A DNA stretch of 64,000 nt, from positions 2,217,001-2,281,000 of the forward strand of contig NZ_CP011805.1 in NCBI RefSeq assembly GCF_001028625.1, read 5' to 3'. The notes under the pieces are model-generated. The model was not told where the DNA came from. It saw nothing but the letters and a program-made list of their open reading frames with translations, and made no database searches. Made by a program: the position numbers and the translations under genes. This DNA is from Pelagerythrobacter marensis. GTDB lineage: Bacteria; Pseudomonadota; Alphaproteobacteria; Sphingomonadales; Sphingomonadaceae. This document shows, piece after piece, positions 35,291 through 43,060 of the stretch. Every line of letters begins with the position of its first letter. Positions within the stretch are counted from its first letter, which is position 1.

Positions 35291-35894
35291 ATACGGCCTC
35301 CTCATTATTCAACCGGCACGGCGGTTTTACATCTGAATACGCTCTTCCATTCCATCTACTGCCGGCACGCAAACGCGCTTTCCCGCACGCGCACACTGCA
35401 GCACGCGATTGTCCGCGAGCAGGAGTCCGCCAATGTACGGGATTAAAGCAGGTGCGCAGCGCGCATCAACTTCAACAGTAGTTACGAAGAGTTCAGACAT
35501 ATCGCCCTCTTCTGCGACAATCTACCAAGAGATTGATCTTGATGATTTCGTTATGATCCCACTTTCTTAAAAGGGAATTAAAGCGATTTCAGGTCGAAAG
35601 GCATATATTTCGGCTAAGGTTTGTCAATTGGAGGGCTCGCTAGGGGTGCCAGTTATAATTATCTTAGATAGTTACCTGGCAAGTAACTTTCGACGCCGAG
35701 CACGAGGGAGAATATTCCCGCTCCCCATGTTTAATACCTGCGGGCGATACAGGCCGATTTCGGTGTAATTTGGTGTCGCGGGCAGCCCGCCTCTTCCATT
35801 CGGCGCCCGGACGAAGATCGCCGTCCGGCGAACGAAGGGCGCGGGACACCCAATGCCGAACGCAGGGCGACCTCGGAGCTCAAGAATGGAGGGA
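35291..35894. promoter_or_regulatory. Non-coding region upstream of the adhesin operon
   Basis: About 600 bp with no supportable gene. The stretch 35500-35700 is clearly richer in A and T than the surroundings and includes a 6-bp inverted repeat AGTTAC/GTAACT at 35670-35688. It is the only place for a promoter of the DUF4019-adhesin unit, which reads leftward. No specific -35/-10 pair is called. The tRNA-Gly gene reads into this region. Confidence 0.4.
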
Positions 35895-35968
35895 TGGAGC
35901 GGGTAGCGGGAATCGAACCCGCATAACCAGCTTGGAAGGCTGGGGCTTTACCACTAAGCTATACCCGC
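35895..35968 (-). tRNA. tRNA-Gly (anticodon TCC)
   Basis: 74 nt including the encoded CCA. Acceptor arms GCGGGTA and TACCCGC pair, the anticodon arm is CCAGC-CTTCCAA-GCTGG with anticodon TCC, and the T loop GGTTCGATTCC is canonical. The 5' half (35928-35968) is duplicated at 38677-38717, marking insertion of a mobile element. The tRNA is complete and should be functional, but its upstream sequence is now element DNA. Confidence 0.95.
35928..35968. repeat. Attachment-site repeat, left copy (attL-like)
   Basis: A 41-bp block identical to 38677-38717, in direct orientation. It covers the tRNA-Gly from its 5' end through the anticodon loop and four bases of the 3' anticodon stem. Identity stops abruptly on both sides (ACCAG against GGCAG; CGCTC against CGCCC). 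Confidence 0.9.
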
Positions 35969-36016
35969 TCAATCAAGCACTTAGGCCCGGTTGGGCGGCC
36001 GTGCTTACACGGCGTT

Positions 36017-36306
36017 TTACATCGCCTCGGCGATGCGCTTGCCAATTGCCACGGCGATCGCAGTTTCGTCAACATATCGTTTGCGGATCGCGGCGACCTG
36101 TTTTTCAGTCCAGCCCAACACCGTTGCGATCTGCGCGTCGATGAGGCCGCCCCCCCCCCCCGGAAGCGTTATCAGCTTGGTAGCATAAGTGCCGCGCAGA
36201 TCGTGCAGGTGCTTCGCGCGAACCTGCTCCTCATCGAATTCGGCGGGGTGGACGATCCCGGCGCCGGCGTTGGCCTAGTCGCGGTATTTCGAGAACTCGA
36301 TCGACA
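36017..36306 (-). pseudogene. Tyrosine recombinase (phage integrase) C-terminal remnant
   Basis: Reading leftward, the frame encodes SIEFSKYRD, then an in-frame TAG at 36275-36277, then IVHPAEFDEEQVRAKHLHDL with RGTYATKL next. A poly-Gly stretch, LIDAQIATVLGWTEKQVAAI and KRYVDETAIAVAIGKRIAEAM follow, ending at TAA (36017). The HDLRGT box and the RYV tyrosine region are the catalytic signature of tyrosine recombinases. The N-terminal two thirds are missing, and a TGA closes the frame just upstream of SIEFSKYRD. A run of 12 C (36150-36161) encodes the poly-Gly and keeps the frame at its present length. The enzyme cannot be active. Confidence 0.85.
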
Positions 36307-36367
36307 AGTCGTGTTCGCATCAGGGGCACTTCCGATACGAAGCCGCACCCTTCATATCGATATTCGA

Positions 36368-37438
36368 TTAGCCCCGAACGCCCTCCATTTCAGGCTGCGG
36401 GGGTCGCGCGACCTCATCCTCGACCGGTTTGATCGACTTGCGCTTCAAGGCAAGCGCCGGCTTTTCGACGCAGAACCAAGACACCGCAGCGGCGGCGACC
36501 ACCAAAGGAATCGCGAGCGCTGGATCGGGAAAGCCCATGACGATCAGAAGATTGATGATCGGCATGTGCCAGACATACGTGCCGTAGCTGATATCGAAAC
36601 GGAGGGGGAATGCCCGAATGCCGAACGCGGCGTAGAGTATGAGGCCGGCGTAACAGGCGAAATAGAGCAAGCCCATCCGCTCGCCGGACAAATTGAACAG
36701 CGGGCCGCTGCCGTAAAGCGCCATTGCGACCATCGGGACCAATGCGATCGGAAAATACTTCAGGTTGGGCGCGATCCTGCTCCAGTTTTTGACTGCGAGC
36801 ATGCCGAACCCGAACATCCACCCCCAAGCGATCGGGGTGATGGCAAGATATTCGTAGAGTCCCTTCCCCGCGAGGCGGAAAGTCAACGCAGCCGGCCCGG
36901 CGACATAGATCGCGAACGACGCGCCCGAGAGGAGCGCTACCGCATGCTTGGTGACGTTCCGCTCCATCCAGACGATCACCGGCACAGCGACGTAGAACAG
37001 GATTTCGACGGTGATCGTCCACAGCGAACCGTTGATCACGCCGACGCCGACATCGCGAAAGTGCGCCGGGTTGAATGCCTGGCCCAACGTGACTTGAGAG
37101 AAGAACCAACCGAAATAGAGGCCTGGACGTGCTGCAAGATCGGGAAGCCCTTTCGCCAGCAATGCGACGATCAGTCCGCCGATCGCCACGAGGAAGAGGG
37201 CCGGGAAAAGCCGGAGAAAGCGGTTCTCGAAGTATCGCCGATCAGGAGCGTTGCAGTACGAGGCGTAAATCAGAAAGCCGCTGACGAAAAAGAAGGCGGG
37301 GACGCCGGGGAATGCGGCCAGCCAAGCTGGCGTCCCGGTGCCGATATGGGCCGTGGTATGCACAAGCACGACCTGCATCGCGAAGACAAGGCGCAGCCAT
37401 TCAAGGTTGTTCGCTCGGGGGAATCTCATCTTCGTCAT
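36368..37438 (-). CDS. Acyltransferase family 3 (OafA/YrhL-like) membrane protein
   Basis: 356 residues, complete. It starts NNLEWLRLVFAMQVVLVHTT with the catalytic-type His of the family near residue 27; FFFVSGFLIY and FENRFLRLFPALFL are the next conserved blocks. About ten hydrophobic segments follow. These proteins transfer acetyl groups from the inner membrane to lipopolysaccharide or other glycans. In phages and islands they often alter the O-antigen, which would explain why this is the only intact gene kept in the island. The substrate is not predictable. Confidence 0.87.
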   Translation of the reverse strand: MTKMRFPRANNLEWLRLVFAMQVVLVHTTAHIGTGTPAWLAAFPGVPAFFFVSGFLIYASYCNAPDRRYFENRFLRLFPALFLVAIGGLIVALLAKGLPDLAARPGLYFGWFFSQVTLGQAFNPAHFRDVGVGVINGSLWTITVEILFYVAVPVIVWMERNVTKHAVALLSGASFAIYVAGPAALTFRLAGKGLYEYLAITPIAWGWMFGFGMLAVKNWSRIAPNLKYFPIALVPMVAMALYGSGPLFNLSGERMGLLYFACYAGLILYAAFGIRAFPLRFDISYGTYVWHMPIINLLIVMGFPDPALAIPLVVAAAAVSWFCVEKPALALKRKSIKPVEDEVARPPQPEMEGVRG

Positions 37439-37747
37439 GGGCCTACCATCTCGCCTTCCGCTTCCCGCATTTCGTGCAGACCTTCACGCCGTGCACGCGG
37501 CTGCTACTCCCCAAGCGGTGGCTGCCAGAAAGTAAGCAAAGCAATCGCCTCAATTGATCACTGACCAGAGCCCACCAAAGTTGTTCGATGCATCCTGCCA
37601 GAGCACTCGCGATCTGTCCAAACCATTCAGCGCGTCGATACGAGCCAAGAACATGGCCACCCACCAATCTCTCACCCCGCTCGCCATGATGACGCTTTCC
37701 GTCGTAAGCAACTCGGCATCGATGCTCTTCGTGTGAAGGCGGTGCGT
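37439..37747. other. Island segment without a supported gene
   Basis: About 310 bp with only short, unconvincing frames. On the minus strand a fragment ending VCTKCGKRKARW (stop at 37443) looks like a C-terminal zinc-ribbon tail of a lost gene, but the rest of its frame is not protein-like. A second minus-strand frame (37550-37756) resembles nothing I recognise. Confidence 0.4.
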
Positions 37748-37801
37748 ATGACCCACGAAAGCATGATCGAGACCACGATCGGCAAGGAGGGCGCAACCTG
37801 A
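37748..37801 (+). pseudogene. Possible GH108-type phage lysozyme start, truncated
   Basis: An ATG-initiated 17-codon frame, MTHESMIETTIGKEGAT, resembles the beginning of GH108 phage lysozymes, in which a Glu in the G(R/K)EGG motif is catalytic. It stops at once. The match is short, so this is only suggestive; it is supported by the adjacent M15 lysis-gene remnant. Confidence 0.35.
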
Positions 37802-37812
37802 CGACTTCTCGC

Positions 37813-38103
37813 CATGAGCGACTGATCGCGAACTTCACACTCGGCGAAATGATCCGCTCGGATTCGGTTGCGCGCAAGGGCATCCGCAACATCCCCGGCC
37901 GAGCAGAGATCGCTGCCCCTCGCCTGCTGTGCGAGGAGGGCTGCAGCAAGTGCGCGATCACTACAATCCGCCCTGAATGCAGCCTTCGGGGCCCGCACGA
38001 GCAGTCAGCACTGCAAGGGTGAGACTGCGGATTTCACCGTGTCCGGGGTGAGCCACATCGAGGTGAGCCACTGGATCTAGCGCAACCTCAACTACGACCA
38101 TCT
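37813..38103 (+). pseudogene. Phage M15-type D-Ala-D-Ala carboxypeptidase/endolysin remnant
   Basis: Pieces of one protein appear in three frames. MSD is followed, after a one-base shift, by LIANFTLGEMIRSDSVARKG and IRNIPGRAEIAAPRLLCEE. VRDHYNPP lies in a second frame. LNAAFGARTSSQHCKGETAD and FTVSGVSHIEVSHWI lie in a third, followed by a TAG and RNLNYDHL. The FTL.EMIRS opening and the SQH.KGE.ADF zinc motif identify the M15_3 peptidases used by phages to cut peptidoglycan. At least two frameshifts, a small deletion and a stop show it is dead. Confidence 0.8.
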
Positions 38104-38128
38104 ACCGCTCCTGCGGGACCAGCTCGTC

Positions 38129-38266
38129 ATGATCGAAAAACGCGCCGCGCAGCAATCCGAACAATCGAAACAGTTGGAGGCGTCGAATGCCGAAGTCAAA
38201 GAGCTGCTGGGCAGTAGGTTGCCTGCTCGAACCGAGGTGACGTCCAGTCAGCACCGGCGGGGCTGA
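38129..38266 (+). CDS. Short coiled-coil frame, possible gene fragment
   Basis: A 45-codon frame, MIEKRAAQQSEQSKQLEASN and onward, in frame with the tail of the M15 remnant. The composition is Gln/Glu/Lys-rich and likely helical. It could be the N-terminus of a lost phage or transposon gene, or chance. No family is recognised. Confidence 0.3.
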   Translation: MIEKRAAQQSEQSKQLEASNAEVKELLGSRLPARTEVTSSQHRRG

Positions 38267-38316
38267 TGGCGCCGTGCATGGTCATCAACATCATTCTCGA
38301 TACGGCGGCGATCGCA

Positions 38317-38466
38317 TCACAAGCTAGGAGCTTTACCAAGTCGGTTTCGAAGCGCGCGCAGCTCGTTCAGCGCTGGGATGACTTCGCGTTCAATCAGCTT
38401 ACAGAGATCGGCCGGCGTACCAACGCCGATCAACGCCTTCGGTCGTTCAGAGAAGTCAACTCGCAT
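38317..38466 (-). CDS. Small hypothetical ORF in the island
   Basis: 49 residues from the ATG at 38466 (MRVDFSERPKALIGVGTPAD), ending GKAPSL. The composition is protein-like and soluble. Its start overlaps the end of the next small frame by 11 bp, a spacing typical of coupled phage genes. I recognise no family; it may be a survivor of the phage module. Confidence 0.4.
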   Translation of the reverse strand: MRVDFSERPKALIGVGTPADLCKLIEREVIPALNELRALRNRLGKAPSL

Positions 38467-38539
38467 CCGGGGCGATCCATTGAAATAGTGAAGCGAGCAC
38501 CACCACAAAGGAGGCGGCGATCAAAGTTGCGAAAACCAT
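38456..38539 (-). CDS. Small single-pass membrane peptide ORF
   Basis: 27 residues from the ATG at 38539 (MVFATLIAASFVVVLASLFQ), a single hydrophobic helix with a short polar tail. The same frame is open upstream for 19 acidic codons with no standard start. The size and overlap with the following frame recall small phage membrane proteins next to lysis genes, but there is no direct evidence of expression. Confidence 0.35.
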   Translation of the reverse strand: MVFATLIAASFVVVLASLFQWIAPDAS

Positions 38540-38676
38540 GCGTTCAATACGATCGTCGATCGCGGGTTCCTCGTCTCCCTCGGTTTCATTTTACAGCCCC
38601 GTCCTAAGTGACTGAAATGGAACACCGCGAACGTTGCCGGTTTACATCGGAATTGGCGGGCACGGGCGCTTGTCGG

Positions 38677-38717
38677 CAGCTTGGAAGGCTGGGGCTTTAC
38701 CACTAAGCTATACCCGC
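38677..38717. repeat. Attachment-site repeat, right copy (attR-like)
   Basis: 41 bp identical to the 5' half of tRNA-Gly at 35928-35968, same orientation. It has no 3' half and cannot make a tRNA. It marks the right end of the island, 176 bp before cysD. Confidence 0.9.
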
Positions 38718-38893
38718 CCGCTCGGCGCCTGCGTTGCCATCATTGGCGCGGATTCGCAATATCGCGTTTCGGAAATCCTGCCTTTGGGCAGGCTTACCTT
38801 GCTGCCCCCAAAGCAAATCCGCTTTTGCGACGTTCTGTCGATGGTCTAGCCAGCTTGGCCGACCCCCAGCAGCGGCAGATTTTCCATAGCGCC

Positions 38894-39796
38894 ATGCGTC
38901 GACTAACCCATCTCGAACGGCTCGAGGCCGAGAGCATTCACATCATGCGCGAGGTCGCGGCAGAGGCCGTGCGTCCCGTCATGCTCTATTCCGTCGGCAA
39001 GGACAGCGCGGTCATGCTGCACCTTGCCCGCAAGGCCTTCCATCCCTCGCCGCCGCCCTTCCCTCTGCTCCACGTCGACACGACGTGGAAATTCACCGCC
39101 ATGTACGAAATGCGCGACAGGATGGCCGAGAAGGCGGGGATGGAGTTGCTCGTCTGGCATAACCCGGAAGCGAGTGAGCGCGGGATCAACCCGTTCGACC
39201 ACGGGCCGCTGCACACCGACATGTGGAAGACGCAGGGGCTGAAGCAGGCGCTCGATCACTACGGGTTCGATGTCGCCTTCGGCGGCGCGCGGCGCGACGA
39301 GGAGAAGAGCCGGGCGAAGGAGCGGATCTTCTCCTTCCGCACCGCCAGCCACGGGTGGGACCCGAAGAACCAGCGGCCCGAGCTGTGGAACCTCTACAAC
39401 GCGCGCAAGGCCAAGGGCGAAAGCATCCGCGTTTTCCCCCTGTCCAACTGGACCGAGCTCGACATCTGGCAGTACATCATGGCCGAAGGGATCGATATCG
39501 TCCCCCTCTACCTCGCCGCGCCGCGCCCCACGGTGGAGCGCGACGGGCTGCTGCTGATGGTCGACGACGAACGTTTCCCGCTCGAACCCGGGGAGGAGCC
39601 GGTGATGCGGTCGATCCGCTTCCGCACGCTCGGCTGCTACCCGCTGACCGGCGCGGTCGAGAGCGAGGCCTCGACCCTGAGCGAGGTCGTGCAGGAAATG
39701 CTCCTGACCACCACCAGCGAACGCCAGGGCCGCGCGATCGACAAGGATGAAGGCGGCGCCGGCATGGAGAAGAAGAAGCAAGAGGGGTACTTCTGA
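38894..39796 (+). CDS. cysD: Sulfate adenylyltransferase subunit 2
   Basis: 300 residues, close to the usual 302. The PP-loop YSVGKDSAVMLHL lies near residue 38. THLERLEAESIHIMREVAAE is the standard N-terminus, so the ATG at 38894 is the start although no strong ribosome-binding site precedes it; the frame extends upstream into the island junction and that extension is spurious. With CysN it makes adenylyl sulfate from sulfate and ATP. Its stop overlaps the cysNC start by one base (TGATG). Confidence 0.95.
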   Translation: MRRLTHLERLEAESIHIMREVAAEAVRPVMLYSVGKDSAVMLHLARKAFHPSPPPFPLLHVDTTWKFTAMYEMRDRMAEKAGMELLVWHNPEASERGINPFDHGPLHTDMWKTQGLKQALDHYGFDVAFGGARRDEEKSRAKERIFSFRTASHGWDPKNQRPELWNLYNARKAKGESIRVFPLSNWTELDIWQYIMAEGIDIVPLYLAAPRPTVERDGLLLMVDDERFPLEPGEEPVMRSIRFRTLGCYPLTGAVESEASTLSEVVQEMLLTTTSERQGRAIDKDEGGAGMEKKKQEGYF

Positions 39797-41721
39797 TGGC
39801 CCGCGACGCTTCGCACGAGCCGGCTTACAAGGCCGACAGCCTGATCGCCGAGGATATCGACGCCTATCTGGAGCAGCACCAGAACAAGGGCCTGCTGCGT
39901 TTCATCACCTGCGGCAGCGTGGACGACGGGAAGTCCACGCTGATCGGGCGGCTGCTGTACGATTCGAAGATGATCTTCGAAGACCAGCTCGCCAGCCTTG
40001 AGGCGGATTCGAAGAAAGTCGGCACCCAGGGCCAGGATCTCGATTTCGCACTGCTGGTCGACGGGCTGGCGGCCGAGCGCGAGCAGGGCATCACGATCGA
40101 TGTCGCCTATCGCTTTTTCGCGACGCAGAAACGCAAGTTCATCGTCGCCGACACGCCCGGGCACGAACAGTATACGCGCAACATGGTCACCGGGGCTTCG
40201 ACGGCCGATCTCGCGGTGATCCTGGTCGATGCGCGCAAGGGCGTGCTGGTGCAGACCCGCCGCCATTCCTATCTCGCGCACCTGATCGGCATTCGCCATC
40301 TCGTGCTGGCGGTGAACAAGATGGACCTGGTCGATTACGACCGCGAGACCTTCGAAAGCATCGTTGCCGACTATCGCGCCTTCGCCGAGCAAATCGGCAT
40401 CGAGGATTTCACCGCGATTCCGATTTCGGGCTTCAAGGGCGACAACATCACTGCTGCGCCGTCACCCGCCACGCCGTGGTACGATGGGCCGAGCCTGATC
40501 GATCATCTCGAAACGGTCGAAATCGCCAACACCGCGGCCCAGGCGCGATCGTTCGCCATGCCGGTACAATGGGTCAATCGGCCCAACCTCGATTTCCGCG
40601 GATTCTCCGGTCTCATTGCCGGCGGCACCGTCAAGCCGGGCGATCCGGTGCGCATTGTGCCTTCGGGCAAGACCAGCACCATCAAATCCATCGTCACCTT
40701 CGACGGCGAATGGGACGAAGCGGTTGCCGGGCAGTCGGTCACGCTGACACTCGAAGACGAAGTTGACTGTTCGCGCGGCGATGTGATCGCCGCAGCCGAA
40801 GATCCGCCCGAAGCGTCCGACCAGTTCGAAGCGACGATCGTGTGGATGAATGACGAAGCGCTGAAGCCCGGGCGCGGCTACTGGCTCAAGCTCGGCACCC
40901 AGACCGTGACCGCCACGGTGCAGGAGCCGAAGTACGAGATCAACGTCAACACGCTGGAACAGCTCGCGGCCAAATCGCTGACTCTCAATGCCATCGGCGT
41001 GGCCGAATTGCGTACCGACCGGCCGATCGTGTTCGAACCCTATGCCGACAGCCGCGCGCTGGGCGGGTTCATCCTGATCGACAAGATCACGAATGCCACG
41101 GTCGGCGCGGGGATGCTGCATTTCAGCCTGCGCCGCGCGCAGAACGTTCATTGGCAACCGACCACGATCACGCGCGAGGACCACGCGGCGATGAAGAACC
41201 AGCGGCCGCGCGTGCTGTGGTTCACCGGCCTTTCCGGGTCGGGCAAATCGACCATCGCCAACGCGGTGGAGCAGAAGCTGAATCTGATGAACCGGCACAC
41301 GTTCCTGCTCGATGGCGATAACGTTCGCCACGGCCTGAACAGGGATCTGGGCTTTACCGAAGCCGACCGGATCGAGAACATCCGCCGCGTGGGCGAAGTG
41401 GCCAAGCTGATGACCGACGCGGGCCTGATCGTCCTAACCGCTTTCATCAGCCCGTTCCGCGCCGAACGGCAGATGGTGCGCGCGATGATCGACGAATGCG
41501 AATTTATCGAAATTTTCGTCGACACCCCGCTCGAAGTTGCCGAAGCGCGCGATGTGAAGGGGCTGTACAAGAAAGCTCGCAGCGGCCAGCTTAAGAACTT
41601 CACCGGGATCGACAGTCCTTATGAAGAACCCGAAGCCCCCGAAATCCGCGTCAACACGGTCGAAATGACCGTGGAGGAAGCGGCAGACTACATCGTTTCC
41701 AGGATCCTTCCCCTCAAATGA
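39796..41721 (+). CDS. cysNC: Bifunctional sulfate adenylyltransferase GTPase subunit / APS kinase
   Basis: 641 residues. The CysN GTPase (1-440) has GSVDDGKSTL, DTPGHEQYTRN and NKMDLV followed by EF-Tu-like beta-barrel domains. The CysC kinase (about 465-641) has a second P-loop, GLSGSGKSTIANAV, DGDNVRHGLNRDLGF and the loop SPFRAER. The fusion couples APS formation by CysD-CysN to phosphorylation to PAPS. It overlaps cysD by 1 bp and cysQ by 4 bp. Confidence 0.96.
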   Translation: MARDASHEPAYKADSLIAEDIDAYLEQHQNKGLLRFITCGSVDDGKSTLIGRLLYDSKMIFEDQLASLEADSKKVGTQGQDLDFALLVDGLAAEREQGITIDVAYRFFATQKRKFIVADTPGHEQYTRNMVTGASTADLAVILVDARKGVLVQTRRHSYLAHLIGIRHLVLAVNKMDLVDYDRETFESIVADYRAFAEQIGIEDFTAIPISGFKGDNITAAPSPATPWYDGPSLIDHLETVEIANTAAQARSFAMPVQWVNRPNLDFRGFSGLIAGGTVKPGDPVRIVPSGKTSTIKSIVTFDGEWDEAVAGQSVTLTLEDEVDCSRGDVIAAAEDPPEASDQFEATIVWMNDEALKPGRGYWLKLGTQTVTATVQEPKYEINVNTLEQLAAKSLTLNAIGVAELRTDRPIVFEPYADSRALGGFILIDKITNATVGAGMLHFSLRRAQNVHWQPTTITREDHAAMKNQRPRVLWFTGLSGSGKSTIANAVEQKLNLMNRHTFLLDGDNVRHGLNRDLGFTEADRIENIRRVGEVAKLMTDAGLIVLTAFISPFRAERQMVRAMIDECEFIEIFVDTPLEVAEARDVKGLYKKARSGQLKNFTGIDSPYEEPEAPEIRVNTVEMTVEEAADYIVSRILPLK

Positions 41722-42464
41722 CCGCAATGACCGACGCCGATCTGGCAGCCCATCTGGCCAAAGTTGCCGGACGAATCCTGATCGAAGTGCGCGACAGCGG
41801 CATGTTCAAGGGCAAACAGCTTGGCAGCGCCGGGGACGAAGTGTCAAACCGCTATCTGCTCCACGCGCTGCGGGCGCAGCGCCCGGACGATGGCATCCTG
41901 TCGGAAGAGAGCCGTGACACGCTGACCCGTATCGACAAGAGCCGCGTCTGGATCATCGACCCGGTGGACGGCACACGCGAATACGGGGAAGCGCGCGCCG
42001 ACTGGGCCGTTCATGTCGGGCTGTCGATCGATGGAGAGGCAAAAGTGGGCGCCGTCGCGCTGCCCGGCCTCAACGGCGGCGAAGTGCTGCGCAGCGACCG
42101 CGTCGCGCCGCTGGCATCCGCTGCGGAGCGGCCGCGCCTCGTCGTCAGCCGCACCCGTCCGGCTCCTCAGGCCGAAGCGGTCGCGCAGGCAATCGGCGGG
42201 GAGCTGGTGGAAATGGGCTCGGCAGGGGCGAAGGCGATGGCGGTTGTTCGCGGTGCTGCGGAAATCTATCTTCACGCCGGCGGGCAGTATCAGTGGGACA
42301 ATTGCGCCCCGGTCGCGGTTGCCGCCGCCCACGGGCTGCACTGTTCGCGCATCGACGGCAGCCCCCTGCGGTACAACGGACGGGATACGTCGTTGCCCGA
42401 CCTGCTCATCTGCCGGCCGGAGTGGGCCGAGCGCGTCCTGGCGGAAGTTCGCCAGACTATCTGA
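41718..42464 (+). CDS. cysQ: 3'(2'),5'-bisphosphate nucleotidase
   Basis: 248 residues of the IMPase fold: SEES, the metal site IDPVDGTREY, and QYQWDNCAPVAVAAAHG near the C-terminus. CysQ removes the 3'-phosphate of PAP, a toxic by-product of sulfate reduction, and may also control PAPS levels. ATGA overlap with cysNC shows it is the third gene of the cysD-cysNC-cysQ operon. A second in-frame ATG follows three codons in. Confidence 0.92.
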   Translation: MTAMTDADLAAHLAKVAGRILIEVRDSGMFKGKQLGSAGDEVSNRYLLHALRAQRPDDGILSEESRDTLTRIDKSRVWIIDPVDGTREYGEARADWAVHVGLSIDGEAKVGAVALPGLNGGEVLRSDRVAPLASAAERPRLVVSRTRPAPQAEAVAQAIGGELVEMGSAGAKAMAVVRGAAEIYLHAGGQYQWDNCAPVAVAAAHGLHCSRIDGSPLRYNGRDTSLPDLLICRPEWAERVLAEVRQTI

Positions 42465-42467
42465 CGC

Positions 42468-43043
42468 TCATTCGGCTGTCGCCGCATCGTCCGGCAACGG
42501 TGCCTGCCCTTCCGCCAGGGGCTCTTCATCAGTCGGCACCGCGATATTGACGTCCACCCGCCGATTGGCAGCCCGCCCGGCTTCATCGGGAGAGCCGTCG
42601 AGATTGGCATTGGGCGCGATCGGACGCTGTTCGCCCAGCGCAATTATGCGGATGCGCTCCGCATCGACGCCGCGTTCGACCAGCCAGTCGCGCACCATTT
42701 CCGCGCGGCGGCGCGAGATGCGCAGATTGGCCTCGTCCTCGCCCAGCGAATCGGTATGGCCGCGCAGGACTATCGCACCGCCCGCATCCAGCTGGGGCGA
42801 TTCCACGATCGTTTCGAGATCGGAGATGGCCTCGTCCGACAGCGCGCCGCCCGCGTCCGCGAATGTGACGCTGGCTTCCAGTGGTTCGAGGGCAGGCTCG
42901 ATCCGTTCAACCTCCACGTCCGGCCTGATGATGGACGCGGGCGAAGCCGTCGGCGTCGGGCTGGGTTCGGGCGGGGCGGGCTGTTCGCTGCCGTTGCAGC
43001 CTGCGAGTGCGAGCGCGGCCGTTGCCGCCACCCATCGTCTCAT
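42468..43043 (-). CDS. OmpA-family outer-membrane lipoprotein
   Basis: 191 residues from the ATG at 43043, preceded by GAGAGGA. An upstream ATG at 43064 overlaps the antiporter stop (ATGA) and would add seven residues. The signal peptide ends with a lipobox LALAGC, a Pro/Thr-rich linker follows, then the OmpA domain (LRGHTDSLGEDEANLRISRR, ANRRVDVNI) that binds peptidoglycan. It is a likely Pal-like envelope tether, not itself pal, since no Tol genes are nearby. Confidence 0.83.
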   Translation of the reverse strand: MRRWVAATAALALAGCNGSEQPAPPEPSPTPTASPASIIRPDVEVERIEPALEPLEASVTFADAGGALSDEAISDLETIVESPQLDAGGAIVLRGHTDSLGEDEANLRISRRRAEMVRDWLVERGVDAERIRIIALGEQRPIAPNANLDGSPDEAGRAANRRVDVNIAVPTDEEPLAEGQAPLPDDAATAE

Positions 43044-43060
43044 AGTGCTAGTCCTCTCGC

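Larger units (their letters stand above)
35969..38676. mobile_element. Degenerate genomic island inserted at tRNA-Gly
   Basis: 2.7 kb between the two 41-bp direct repeats. From left to right it holds a tyrosine-integrase remnant whose 3' end is 49 bp from the tRNA, an intact membrane acyltransferase, fragments of phage lysis genes (GH108-like start, frameshifted M15 peptidase), a short coiled-coil fragment and two overlapping small minus-strand frames. Gene density and reading-frame quality are much lower than on either side. It is best read as a collapsed prophage or phage-like island that kept one cargo gene. Confidence 0.85.

Noticed and set aside
35770..36144. 124-codon frame over tRNA-Gly (contains EGWGFTTKLYP)
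   Set aside because: Antisense translation of the tRNA gene, a common annotation artefact; the same peptide appears at the duplicated tRNA half at 38.7 kb.
37443..37961. 172-codon minus-strand frame in the island
   Set aside because: Composition is not protein-like and it overlaps the M15 remnant, whose homology is on the plus strand; only the C-terminal zinc-ribbon-like tail is noted.
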